Origin: Fulvivirga marina
GTDB lineage: Bacteria > Bacteroidota > Bacteroidia > Cytophagales > Cyclobacteriaceae
Assembly (NCBI RefSeq): GCF_016775155.1
Contig: NZ_JAEUGD010000001.1
Coordinates: 62,001-126,000, forward strand
Direction of reading: 5' to 3'
DNA length: 64,000 nucleotides
The position numbers were made by a program, and so were the translations under genes. Below, one piece after another: positions 35,317 through 44,237 of this stretch; within the stretch, counting starts at the first letter, position 1; every line of letters starts with the position of its first letter. The notes below the pieces were generated by a model that was not told where the DNA came from, made no database searches, and worked only from the letters and a program-made list of their open reading frames with translations.

Positions 35317-36042
35317 ATGAAGTATTTGAAAGCGCTATATGGTTTATGGCTGTATTGGCGATTTAATAAAAAGATAAACTACTCTAAACTGGTTAAGAAT
35401 AAAAGGGTGGCCATAATAGGTGCTGCTAATTCAGCCTTAAACACCAATTTAGGAGACTATATTGATGAGTTTGATTTTGTTATTCGGATAAATAAAGCGC
35501 CAAGACTGATTTACGAAGGAACACATGCTAGCGATATTGGAAGAAAGACAGACATTCTTTTTCATAGTTTCTACGAAAATGAGAAAAGTGGTGGTGGTCC
35601 ATTAGATTTTAATCTGTTTGATAAATTGGGGATTAAGTATGTAATTAATCCAGTTGCTACTTTTTCAGGAAGCCGCGTTACATACAATTTTTATAAGAAG
35701 TACCTTCTTCCAAAAGTAACCTATTCTGTTCAGCGTGATGATTATAATAAAGTGGTTCAGGGTTTAAATGGAAACAAACCGACCATCGGGTTTTGTGCCC
35801 TTATGCTTACTCTACTTTCTGATTGTAAGGAGGTTTATGTCACGGGCTTTACCTTTTTTAAAACCCCCTTTGCTAAAGGTTATCGAGACGAGGTGCAACA
35901 GCCCGAGCAAGTAAGAAAACTGATTAATACAGAAGGACATCATGATGTAGATCTTGAATTTGAGAATTTCAAACAAATCTATAGAGAATACCCCCAATTA
36001 AAATTAGACCTTGCATTGCAGGACATATTGAGAAATGGATAA
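35317..36042 (+). CDS. GT29-like sialyltransferase
   Basis: The 241-residue protein contains the features of the mainly eukaryotic GT29 sialyltransferase family: a sialylmotif-L-like block VAIIGAANSALNTN...DFVIRINKAP at residues 31-62, continued by DIGRKTD at 73-79; a motif-S-like block PTIGFCALMLTLL...EVYVTGF at 155-178; and a motif-VS-like HxxxxE (His209-Glu214). It would transfer a CMP-activated nonulosonic acid to an acceptor, which agrees with the NeuB-like and NeuA-like genes 1.4-3 kb upstream. Unlike animal enzymes it has no membrane anchor or signal. It overlaps the next GT4 gene by 8 nt. Family call is by motif only. Confidence 0.78.
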   Translation: MKYLKALYGLWLYWRFNKKINYSKLVKNKRVAIIGAANSALNTNLGDYIDEFDFVIRINKAPRLIYEGTHASDIGRKTDILFHSFYENEKSGGGPLDFNLFDKLGIKYVINPVATFSGSRVTYNFYKKYLLPKVTYSVQRDDYNKVVQGLNGNKPTIGFCALMLTLLSDCKEVYVTGFTFFKTPFAKGYRDEVQQPEQVRKLINTEGHHDVDLEFENFKQIYREYPQLKLDLALQDILRNG

Positions 36043-37285
36043 AGAGATGAGAAACGGGGCCATTTTTATAGTGCCACGATCAAGTACGGAATGGAAAGGT
36101 AATGAAGCAGGTTGGATTACGGCCTCTGGCTGGGCAGGAGCTGCTGCTGAACTTTGGGGTGAAGCGCTTGTGGCTACCACCAATGGGGTCTTTAGCCCTC
36201 AGGAATCTATATCATTTCCCCAAAATACTTCAGTGTCGAAAGGTGGTACTACAAAAAGTAAGATGTCTGTTCTCAGAAAATGGATTCCGGAATTCCTAAT
36301 TACTGCCTATAAAGACTATCGCCTAAGATTATCTAAACCGAAAATATGGCCCATTGAAGCTTTCTTGGAGCATCAAAACTACGATGTACGAATGGTATGG
36401 GAAAGGCATGATCTATTTCCTGGGGTAGGAAGAAAACTAGCAAGACAATTGAAAGTACCCTTTGTCGTTTCTGTTGAAGCCGCTGTTGTCTGGGAAGCAA
36501 AAAAATGGGGGGTAAATAGGCCTGTCTGGGGATATTTTCTGGAAAAATTTGTTGAGTCAGCTTCTTTAAGATCAGCCGATCTTGTCGTTTGCGTTTCTGA
36601 AGAGTTACGCACGAAAGTAATCTCAATGGGGGTATCTGCGGATAGGGTTATAGTATCTCATAACAGAGTTAATACATCGTTGTTCAATACTCTAATAACT
36701 GGAGACAGTATCCGGGATAAGTATAAGCTTCGAGGGAAAAAAATAATAGGTTGGACGGGAAGTTTTAGAACTTTTCATGGGCTAGAATCAGTAATAAAGG
36801 CTTTTGCTAGAGTCTCAAATAACCTTGACGATGTCGTTCTCATGCTAGTTGGTGATGGTTTAGAGTTTAATAAAATATATAGTTTAGTCGAAAAGCTGGA
36901 TTTGAGCAAAAAAGTAGTTTTTGTCGGTAAGCAGCCTTTTATTAGAGTTCCGGAATACATTGCTTCCTTTGATATAGCCCTGGTTAGTGCAGCTTCGGCT
37001 AAAGGGTTTCATTATTCTCCGCTTAAATTAAGGGAATATCTGGCCTGTGGGAAACCTACCATTGTTCCTAGCGCAGGGGATTTACCATCTCTGTTTACAG
37101 ATGAAAAAGAGGTATTGTTTTATGTCCCAGGAGATATTGATGACTTATCTTGTAAAATGGAATTTCTTTTACAAAACCGGCATATTTATAACACAATGCA
37201 TGAAAACGCAGTGAGGTTATCAGAAAAAGAAGGCTCCTGGCTACATGAGTTAAAAAGAGTTTGTGAAAAATTGAATATAAAATAG
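36035..37285 (+). CDS. Glycosyltransferase family 4 (GT-B fold)
   Basis: Cytoplasmic GT-B enzyme of 416 residues. The nucleotide-sugar site includes KKIIGWTGSFRTFHGLESVIKAF near residue 232 and VVFVGKQPF, and the donor-binding loop ALVSAASAKGFHYSPLKLREYLACGKP near residue 315 is the GT4 E(x)7E-like region. The N-terminal half has WERHDLFPGVGRKLA. It probably adds a sugar to the repeat unit; which sugar cannot be told. It overlaps the GT29-like gene by 8 nt and leads, 10 nt on, into another GT4 gene. Confidence 0.9.
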   Translation: MDKEMRNGAIFIVPRSSTEWKGNEAGWITASGWAGAAAELWGEALVATTNGVFSPQESISFPQNTSVSKGGTTKSKMSVLRKWIPEFLITAYKDYRLRLSKPKIWPIEAFLEHQNYDVRMVWERHDLFPGVGRKLARQLKVPFVVSVEAAVVWEAKKWGVNRPVWGYFLEKFVESASLRSADLVVCVSEELRTKVISMGVSADRVIVSHNRVNTSLFNTLITGDSIRDKYKLRGKKIIGWTGSFRTFHGLESVIKAFARVSNNLDDVVLMLVGDGLEFNKIYSLVEKLDLSKKVVFVGKQPFIRVPEYIASFDIALVSAASAKGFHYSPLKLREYLACGKPTIVPSAGDLPSLFTDEKEVLFYVPGDIDDLSCKMEFLLQNRHIYNTMHENAVRLSEKEGSWLHELKRVCEKLNIK

Positions 37286-37295
37286 GAATAAAGGT

Positions 37296-38381
37296 TTGAA
37301 AATTCTCCAAGTTATTCAGAAAAAACAGTTACGTGGAGCTGAAATATTTGCATGTCAGTTAAGTGAAGAGTTGATAAAGTTAGGTCATGAAGTGATTGTA
37401 GTGGCAATTTATCCTGGAGAAGCACTTCTGCCTGCTTCAAATCCTATAGTACAATTGAATAGACAGCTGAAATGGAGATTTTTTGATTTGAAAGGCTGGA
37501 GACTGTTGGCAAGGTTAATTGAGGAATTTAAACCTGATCTCATTCAAGCAAATGCTTCAGATACATTGAAATTTGTGGTATTTTCAAAAATGGTATTTGG
37601 ATGGAGGTTTCCGATCGTTTATCGTAATGCGAATAAAATGAGTGATTTCATTCGCTCCTTCTTCAGTTATAAATTTAATGCTTTACTCATAAAGCAAGTC
37701 TCACTCGTTATTTCGGTGAGTGAAGCTTGTAGAACTGACTTTGTTCAACTATTTAATATTGATGCAGACAAGGTTCAAACAGGGACTATAGGAGTAAATA
37801 TTGCTTCTATAGGGAACTGTTCTAAAGATCTTGAATTTATCTTTGAGAAGGGGCCGGTTTTAATCAATATAGGAAGTTTGGTCCCGGAAAAAAATCATAA
37901 AGGGCTGTTGAATATTTTCAGTAGATTACATCGAGCCCATAAAGGTATTCAGTTAATCATATTAGGTACTGGAAATGAAAAAGGTGTACTGGTTGAGCGT
38001 GTCAAGCAGTTAGGGCTGCAAAATAATGTTCATTTTTTGGGGAGTAGAACGGATGTTATGGAAATTTTGAAGAAAGCAGATGCTCTAGTAATGCCAAGTA
38101 ACATTGAGGGCTTGCCAGGTGTTATTTTAGAGGCGCAGTATGCCAAAGTGCCAGTTGTTGCTTATAATGTAGGGGGTATAGGTGAAGTAATTGTCAATAG
38201 AGTTACAGGATTTCTGGTCGAAAAGGGTGATGAAGAAGGGTTTATATTATCTGTGTCTGAAGCTCTTAGCAATGTGAGACTATGTAATGAAATAATAGAA
38301 AATGCTTATGAAAATGTTTTAAATAATTATGATAATGTTTTGATAGCCAAGAAGTTTGTTGAAATGTATAAGTTGTTGTAG
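37296..38381 (+). CDS. Glycosyltransferase family 4 (GT-B fold)
   Basis: A 361-residue GT4 enzyme starting at TTG (MKILQVIQ), with an AGGAATAAAGG stretch just upstream that could help initiation. Blocks are KKQLRGAEIFACQLSEEL (acceptor half), INIGSLVPEKNHKGLLNIFSRL and VHFLGSRTDV (donor half) and VMPSNIEGLPGVILEAQYAKVPVVAYNVGGIGEV, the GT4 donor-binding loop with E(x)7E. It closes a run of tightly linked genes from kdsC: the next gene starts 143 nt later and has its own apparent control region. Confidence 0.9.
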   Translation: MKILQVIQKKQLRGAEIFACQLSEELIKLGHEVIVVAIYPGEALLPASNPIVQLNRQLKWRFFDLKGWRLLARLIEEFKPDLIQANASDTLKFVVFSKMVFGWRFPIVYRNANKMSDFIRSFFSYKFNALLIKQVSLVISVSEACRTDFVQLFNIDADKVQTGTIGVNIASIGNCSKDLEFIFEKGPVLINIGSLVPEKNHKGLLNIFSRLHRAHKGIQLIILGTGNEKGVLVERVKQLGLQNNVHFLGSRTDVMEILKKADALVMPSNIEGLPGVILEAQYAKVPVVAYNVGGIGEVIVNRVTGFLVEKGDEEGFILSVSEALSNVRLCNEIIENAYENVLNNYDNVLIAKKFVEMYKLL

Positions 38382-38524
38382 AAGAAATATTGATGTAAGT
38401 TATTATGCAAATGTGGTTACCTAAGATTATGATTCAGGATACACCATAGAGTTTAGATAAGCGGATTCGTTATTTCATATTATCAGACTATTTTAGTATT
38501 TTTACATATAAAATTAAATTCATT
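38382..38524 (+). promoter_or_regulatory. Non-coding control region before the T9SS cargo gene
   Basis: This 143-nt gap breaks an otherwise tightly packed locus. TATTTTTA at 38497-38504 differs by one base from the TAnnTTTG -7 box and is 21 nt upstream of the ATG; no clear -33 TTTG is seen. Together with the hairpin at 41988 it suggests that 38525-41966 is transcribed as its own unit. Confidence 0.35.
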
Positions 38525-41500
38525 ATGAAAAAGTTATTAACGCTACTCTTCCTGATTATGCCGCTATTTGCTTTTTCTCAAATAATTCAATCAAATGGGA
38601 CTGGAGGAGGTGATTGGAATAATACTTCGACCTGGCTTGGGGGAGTCATTCCTACTGCTACAAATTCAACATCCATTGTTATAAGAAGTGGGGATATCGT
38701 TACTATACCTACAGGTTTCTCTGTTCAGGCGGATCAATTAACTGTTCAATCCACTGGTAATTTAAATATAGCAAACGGGGGAGTACTGGATATTGTTAAT
38801 GGATCGGGAATCGATTTAATTTTTGATGCTACATCGGTAATGGATATATATGGTAGACTTGAGATGTCCCATGGTACCACATTTTCCAATGTTTTAGCAT
38901 CTAACACAACTGTTTATAACGGAGGCGTATTTCGTCATAAGCATACAACAGGCGGTGCGGTAATTCTTGCAACATGGGAAGATGGATCTACTCTCGAATT
39001 TACAGGCTTTGTTTCTGGTACGGTGGTACCCCCTAATTTAGGGCAAAGTTTTTATGATGTCTTTTTTGATTGCCCTGCTATGACAGGGCCACGTTTTATG
39101 CTGGGGTTTGATGAAATTCGAAGAAATTTCATTATTAATAATACCGGAACAAGAGAGCTACATTTTTTTGATAATACAGGAAATGGTGTGGTTAATATTT
39201 TAGGAGATCTTATTGTTAATAACAGTGCCAGATTTACTGTATCTCAAAAAGGTATTAATAATACATTAAATATTGAGGGATCCTTTATATACAATTCTGG
39301 CAGTATGTCATTATTAACACAGACAGGTGTTATATATCTCAATATATCAGGTGATTTTGTTCATACTAACCCCCTTGGTGATGTAAGGTTTGGTTCTGCT
39401 CCCTCGGCTGTGACGACTATAAACCTCAGTGGCAACCTGGAACTTTATGGTACAATGAGTTCTATTATAAGCGGGGTCGGACAATTTAATTTCACTGGAG
39501 GAAATGAACACAACGTCACTAATAGCTTAGCTCAGAATGGAGTTTTTAGATATTATGTAGAGTCTGGTGACACTTTAAATTTAGGTACAAGCTTTCTAAA
39601 TGGCAGTGGGGCATTTACGCTAAGAACGGGAGCCACACTTATGGTGGCGGGAACAAATACTGTTGGTACAGATGGCAATGGAGCCATACAAAATTCAACA
39701 ACCGAGGGTCAAATTAGAGTACCAGTAACCAATAGGGTTTATGAAGATGGAAGTACAGTAATTTACAATGGTGCGGATAACCAAAGAATTGGAAGTGGGC
39801 ATCCTTCTGGGTTAGGTGTAACTCTAATTATCGATAATTCTAACACTGTACAGTTGTTAAATAATATTACCAACGGTAGAATTGAAAACCTTCAGGCAAG
39901 ACTAATCGCTGGTGTAAGAACGATTACAACTACAGAATTTATTAATAACAGCTTATTCGACCCTGGGGTGGGTACTGTGATATTTGATGGCGGAAGTGCT
40001 GTTATAGGGGGTACTGGTGTTAAAACCTTTAGAAATATTACGGTGAATTCAGGGACAACTTTAGATCTTCCTGATGAAGAAATTAATATTGGGGGAAATT
40101 TCAATATCGTTTCAGGAGCTTTTCTTAATTCCAATGCAAGTACGTTGAATTTTAATGGTAGTGGTGACCAAACTATTAATGTAAATGGAGCAGAACTAAA
40201 TGATATTGCTGTTAATAAGACAGGTGGTGATATAAGTCTTACCTCAGCAATTAATTTAACAGGTGGTTTGTTCATTAATTCAGCAACTAATTTCAATTCA
40301 AATGGTCAACTTACACTATTATCTACAAGGGATCAACCAGCAATCGATGCCTATATTGCACCATTGGCAACAGGTGCTGATGTAGTTGGAGATGTTACCG
40401 TTCAAAGATATCTTAGTGCAAGAGATAATGATAATAGATTCATTTCTTCTCCAGTAACAAACGCTACAGTGGCTCAGTTACAGCAAGCCGTGGCTGTAAC
40501 GGGAAATTTTACAGGCACTTCTTATCCATGTACGGGTTGTATGAATAATGGAGCTTCTCTAAAGTGGTACGATGAAACTATAACAGGATCCTTTAGTAAT
40601 GGTTATACTAACTACCCTTCCAGTGGGGGATCTAATTTAGCGGAATTAACCCCGGGAATTGGGTTTGATGTCTACATGTGGAATGGGGTTGCACCTGCCA
40701 CAATAAATTTTACGGGCTCTATTAATAAAGGGAATGTATCTTTAGGACAAAATTTGGGACATACAGCCTCAAGTCCGGCTGATCCCTTCGCTGATGGATG
40801 GAATTTGGTAGGTAATCCATATCCTTCATCGATTATTTGGGATAATGGTCCTGGCTGGACAAAATCTAATATTGATGCAACAATATGGGTATGGGATGTT
40901 TTAAGTGATAGCTGGAGATCATACAATGCGAATACTGGTGTGGGAGATCTTACAGGTGGTGTGATTGCTACTGGTCAGGCTTTCTGGGTATATGTTCCTA
41001 CTGCAGGATCAGCTAGTTTAGGTATAGATGAATCAGCTAAGTCTATTGTAAGTAGAGGAACCTATCACAGAACAGCACCTGTAGCCGTAGCTACCATAGG
41101 GTTATATGATGATATGGGTGCGTCAGATCAATCCTTTATTTTTAATCACCCTGATGCAACAAATGAATATGATGTAGGACTTGAAGCATATAAGCTTCAG
41201 GTTGGAATAGAACGCTTGAGTGTTTCTATTTTAGATGATCAAGTGAGGTCGTATAATCATATGGCATTTAGTAATGAGGTTCCTGATTTGTTACCTTTGG
41301 AAGTTATTGCTCAAAATGAAGGTTTTTATGAATTGAAAATAAATACAGAGAATTACCCCGATTTATCGGGCTACTATTTGATTGATAGGGAAGAAGAAAA
41401 ATCAATTGAAATCAAAGGGACAGTAAGCTATGGATTTTTATTGAAAAATGGAATACAAACCAAGGACCGTTTCTACTTATCAAGTAGGCCTATTTTAGCT

Positions 41501-41758
41501 AATGACAAAATAGTAACTTTATTAACTTGGCCTAACCCAATTGGCAATGAAGAATTGAATATAAAACTTAATTCTGGCGAAGTTGAATATATTAAAATGT
41601 ATAACCAAGTCGGTGAATTTGTAGAGGAAATTGCTTATGTTGGTGGAAAAGAAAATACTTTTTCTACTATAGACATGTCCACTAAAAAATCTGGGGTGTA
41701 TTTCGTGCGGGTTCTTACTGCAGAGGGTATTTTTGTAAGTAAAGTAGTTAAGTATTAA
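38525..41758 (+). CDS. Large secreted beta-rich protein with T9SS type A sorting domain
   Basis: A 1077-residue exported protein. Signal peptide residues 1-19 (ending AFSQ). Residues about 25-330 and 400-600 are Asn/Thr/Gly-rich short beta-strand repeats (GNLNIANGGVLDIVNG type), suggesting a beta-helix. Residues about 620-860 are a Bacteroidota surface-protein region containing GWNLVGNPYPSSI and GQAFWVYVP. The last about 80 residues (WPNPIGNEELNIKL...MYNQVGEF...KKSGVYFVRVLT) are a type A T9SS sorting domain, so the protein is expected to cross the outer membrane and be anchored. It interrupts the glycosyltransferase genes and is followed 22 nt later by the 61-residue sorting-signal protein. 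It could be an adhesin or polymer-binding scaffold; no enzyme motif is seen. Confidence 0.85.
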   Translation: MKKLLTLLFLIMPLFAFSQIIQSNGTGGGDWNNTSTWLGGVIPTATNSTSIVIRSGDIVTIPTGFSVQADQLTVQSTGNLNIANGGVLDIVNGSGIDLIFDATSVMDIYGRLEMSHGTTFSNVLASNTTVYNGGVFRHKHTTGGAVILATWEDGSTLEFTGFVSGTVVPPNLGQSFYDVFFDCPAMTGPRFMLGFDEIRRNFIINNTGTRELHFFDNTGNGVVNILGDLIVNNSARFTVSQKGINNTLNIEGSFIYNSGSMSLLTQTGVIYLNISGDFVHTNPLGDVRFGSAPSAVTTINLSGNLELYGTMSSIISGVGQFNFTGGNEHNVTNSLAQNGVFRYYVESGDTLNLGTSFLNGSGAFTLRTGATLMVAGTNTVGTDGNGAIQNSTTEGQIRVPVTNRVYEDGSTVIYNGADNQRIGSGHPSGLGVTLIIDNSNTVQLLNNITNGRIENLQARLIAGVRTITTTEFINNSLFDPGVGTVIFDGGSAVIGGTGVKTFRNITVNSGTTLDLPDEEINIGGNFNIVSGAFLNSNASTLNFNGSGDQTINVNGAELNDIAVNKTGGDISLTSAINLTGGLFINSATNFNSNGQLTLLSTRDQPAIDAYIAPLATGADVVGDVTVQRYLSARDNDNRFISSPVTNATVAQLQQAVAVTGNFTGTSYPCTGCMNNGASLKWYDETITGSFSNGYTNYPSSGGSNLAELTPGIGFDVYMWNGVAPATINFTGSINKGNVSLGQNLGHTASSPADPFADGWNLVGNPYPSSIIWDNGPGWTKSNIDATIWVWDVLSDSWRSYNANTGVGDLTGGVIATGQAFWVYVPTAGSASLGIDESAKSIVSRGTYHRTAPVAVATIGLYDDMGASDQSFIFNHPDATNEYDVGLEAYKLQVGIERLSVSILDDQVRSYNHMAFSNEVPDLLPLEVIAQNEGFYELKINTENYPDLSGYYLIDREEEKSIEIKGTVSYGFLLKNGIQTKDRFYLSSRPILANDKIVTLLTWPNPIGNEELNIKLNSGEVEYIKMYNQVGEFVEEIAYVGGKENTFSTIDMSTKKSGVYFVRVLTAEGIFVSKVVKY

Positions 41759-41780
41759 GGTATAAAAGTTTCTAATTTAC

Positions 41781-41966
41781 ATGCTTCATAGAGTAATACT
41801 TTCTCTTGCGCTTTTATTTATTTCCGTAGCAACTATTGCTCAACCTGGTGGTGGTGGAGATCCGGGATCAGGAGCTCCAGTACCTTTGGGAGGACTTGAA
41901 TATCTAATTGCTGCGGGTGCTGCATTAGGTATAAAAAAAATCTGGTCAGCGAGGAAAAGAAGTTAA
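41781..41966 (+). CDS. 61-residue protein: signal peptide, Gly/Pro linker, exosortase-type C-terminal sorting signal
   Basis: A tiny protein made almost wholly of targeting elements. Residues 1-20 are a signal peptide (cleavage expected after VATIA). Residues 21-35 are a Gly/Pro-rich linker (QPGGGGDPGSGAPVP). Residues 36-61 form a tripartite tail: a short motif PLGG, a hydrophobic helix (LEYLIAAGAALGI) and a basic end (KKIWSARKRS), the layout of PEP-CTERM-like signals and like the short PID-CTERM proteins of Bacteroidota. The XrtF-type exosortase at 49411 is the likely processing enzyme. After both cuts only about 15-18 residues would remain. It is 22 nt downstream of the T9SS cargo gene. Cognate pairing is inferred. 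Confidence 0.8.
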   Translation: MLHRVILSLALLFISVATIAQPGGGGDPGSGAPVPLGGLEYLIAAGAALGIKKIWSARKRS

Positions 41967-41987
41967 AGCCAATAAATCCGTATAAAA

Positions 41988-42009
41988 ATGTATTCCTAAA
42001 GGAATACAT
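41988..42009 (+). terminator. Perfect 10-bp stem-loop ending the T9SS cargo and mini-protein unit
   Basis: ATGTATTCCT at 41988-41997 and AGGAATACAT at 42000-42009 are exact reverse complements with an effective 4-base loop, 21 nt after the mini-protein stop, followed by CAGTATTTTG. It is a good intrinsic terminator candidate and is followed by 172 nt without a gene in which I see no other clear signal. Confidence 0.65.
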
Positions 42010-42181
42010 CAGTATTTTGTTTGGGGTTCTATTGATAAAAACTAAGCCGTGTTCAAAGCTCAATAGTTAAACTTTTATGCCACTTTAGGAAATACCATAG
42101 CTTTAGGTCTCACATTATATTTATGGTTGCTTATTTTTATAGTTCAAATCAGATAGGCAAAATTAAGTCCAACATAATATC

Positions 42182-43309
42182 ATGTCCTCGAACAAAATAA
42201 AAGTGCTTCATATAATAAAATCATTGGGGCGTGGAGGCGCGGAAATGTTGCTGCCCGAAACTTTGAAGCTGCATAATCAGAGGAACTTTGAATTTCATTA
42301 TATCTATTTTCTTCCCTGGAAGGATCAAATGGTTAATGATTTGATTCAAGCAGGAGGAATAGTTAAGTGTTATTCGGCTAGTAATAATATTCAATTGATT
42401 TTACAGTATAAAAAAGTTCAAGAGTATGTATATACTCATGGAATTGATATAGTCCATGCTCATCTACCATGGGCTGGTTTTTTATCCCGACTTTTATCTT
42501 ATAAAATAAAGATACCTGTTTTATATACTGAGCATAATAAGCAGGAAAGGTATCATAAAATTACTTTTTGGCTAAATAAGCTTTCTTTTAACTTTCAGAA
42601 TATAGCTATTGCTGTTTCAAATGATGTCTCCTCTTCTATAATTCAGCATATCCGACCAGAGATTTCTGTTAAAACAGTTCTAAATGGTGTAAATACAGAG
42701 TATTTTCAACGAGATATCCAAAGCGGGTTGAATATAAGAAAGAAGTATGGAATACCTGATAAAGCGTTAGTGGTTGGTACAGTATCAGTTTTTCGTTTTC
42801 AGAAGCGTCTGCACGAATGGATGAAAGTTTTTTCAAATGCGACTCGAGATAATGATCAACTGTTTGGAATAATTGTTGGGGATGGACCATTGAAAGAGGA
42901 GTTATTAGAGTTAAGGAAGGAATTGAGGCTAGAAGATAGGCTTCTCATGCCTGGATTACAAACTAACACGCGAGATTGGTATTCAGCAATGGATATTTTC
43001 ATGATGACTTCAGTTTTTGAGGGGCTTCCTATAGCGCTTTTGGAAGCTATGAGCATGGGGTGCTCAATTGCCTGTACTAATGCGGGAGGAATTAGAGAAG
43101 TGATCATTAATGGTAAATCCGGCATTATGGTAGATGTTGAGGAGTGGCAAGAACTTATTCATAGTTTGCATAGTCTTAATGATCAAAATTTAAGAGTGAG
43201 GCTTTCAATTAATGCTAGAAAGAGAGTGATAGAAGCTTTTAGTTTGCAGCGAATGGTATCAGAGTTAGAGAATTGTTATTTAGAAGCTAAAGAGGGTGTA
43301 GGTACATGA
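42182..43309 (+). CDS. Glycosyltransferase family 4 (GT-B fold)
   Basis: A 375-residue GT4 enzyme. HIIKSLGRGGAEMLLPETL is the typical N-terminal acceptor-side loop; VVGTVSVFRFQKRLHEWM, GIIVGDGPLKEELLEL and FEGLPIALLEAMSMGCSIACTNAGGIREVI are the donor-side blocks with the E(x)7E motif. It begins the second run of linked polysaccharide genes, after the 215-nt gap containing a terminator. It overlaps the GNAT gene by 4 nt (ATGA). Confidence 0.92.
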   Translation: MSSNKIKVLHIIKSLGRGGAEMLLPETLKLHNQRNFEFHYIYFLPWKDQMVNDLIQAGGIVKCYSASNNIQLILQYKKVQEYVYTHGIDIVHAHLPWAGFLSRLLSYKIKIPVLYTEHNKQERYHKITFWLNKLSFNFQNIAIAVSNDVSSSIIQHIRPEISVKTVLNGVNTEYFQRDIQSGLNIRKKYGIPDKALVVGTVSVFRFQKRLHEWMKVFSNATRDNDQLFGIIVGDGPLKEELLELRKELRLEDRLLMPGLQTNTRDWYSAMDIFMMTSVFEGLPIALLEAMSMGCSIACTNAGGIREVIINGKSGIMVDVEEWQELIHSLHSLNDQNLRVRLSINARKRVIEAFSLQRMVSELENCYLEAKEGVGT

Positions 43310-44235
43310 TAATCAGAAAAGCTGAAACAGCAGATATCCCCGATATTGTATCCTTATTGAAGTTAAGCTTGGGGGAGTCTCTTATGCCTAAATCAGATTC
43401 TTATTGGCGATGGAAACATATCGATAATCCTTTTGGGCCGTCTTATGTATTACTTGCGGAAGAGAAGGGACAAATTATAGGTGTGCGAGCCTTTATGAAA
43501 TGGGAATGGAGAAACGGGGCACATATATTAAGGACTGTAAGGGCTGTTGATACTGCTACTCACCCTGATCATCAGGGTAAAGGTATTTTTAAAAAGCTAA
43601 CTTTATCCATGTTGGATTTATGCAGACATGAAGAGGTTGATTTTGTATATAATACTCCCAATGATAAGAGTATGCCCGGATATATAAAAATGGGGTGGAA
43701 AAGCCTGGGTAAGCTTCCTGTAAGTATAAATTTATGTTTGCCTAGACGTATATTTGGGGGGAATCAAGATGTAGATCTAATCAGTAACCCTGATGGAAAT
43801 GTTTTAATTGTCAAAATTGATGAGAATATTAGCCAGAACTGGGATACTGAAATTAGTAGCGATTTTTGGAGCACAAATTACTCGAAAGCTTTTTTTGCAT
43901 GGCGGTATGGAAAAATACCTGTGTTAGATTATTATCTCGCTTTACTTGATAATTCTTATGTGATTTTTAGAATTAAGCAATCTAAATTTGGCTTAGAACT
44001 TCGTATTTTGTATACATTTGGGAATAACCTAAATCTGAGAAATATAATTAAATACATAAAGAAAAAACTGAGTCCTCTATTTATTTCCAGCCGAGAGATA
44101 AATGATATCTCAATGAATAAGTTTGCTTTAAACGTTGGTGGACCAATAGTTACTTTCATGCCTCTTTCTGATAATAGTCATTCAATTGGTCTAAGTAACT
44201 GGAATCCTACTTTGGGAGACATGGAGGTTTTTTAA
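43306..44235 (+). CDS. GNAT-family N-acyltransferase
   Basis: The N-terminal GNAT domain (residues about 1-125) has IRKAETADIPDIVSLL and the acyl-CoA pyrophosphate loop in VDTATHPDHQGKGIFKKLT. The remaining about 180 residues form a second half with weak similarity I cannot name. Length 309. It probably N-acylates an amino sugar of the polymer or its precursor, consistent with two sugar aminotransferases in the locus. It overlaps the GT4 gene by 4 nt and is 2 nt upstream of the polymerase-like gene. Confidence 0.83.
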   Translation: MIIRKAETADIPDIVSLLKLSLGESLMPKSDSYWRWKHIDNPFGPSYVLLAEEKGQIIGVRAFMKWEWRNGAHILRTVRAVDTATHPDHQGKGIFKKLTLSMLDLCRHEEVDFVYNTPNDKSMPGYIKMGWKSLGKLPVSINLCLPRRIFGGNQDVDLISNPDGNVLIVKIDENISQNWDTEISSDFWSTNYSKAFFAWRYGKIPVLDYYLALLDNSYVIFRIKQSKFGLELRILYTFGNNLNLRNIIKYIKKKLSPLFISSREINDISMNKFALNVGGPIVTFMPLSDNSHSIGLSNWNPTLGDMEVF

Positions 44236-44237
44236 AA

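Noticed and set aside
39892-40296. Minus-strand frame of 134 codons inside the T9SS cargo gene
   Set aside because: It is antisense to repetitive beta-strand coding sequence and lacks recognisable domains.
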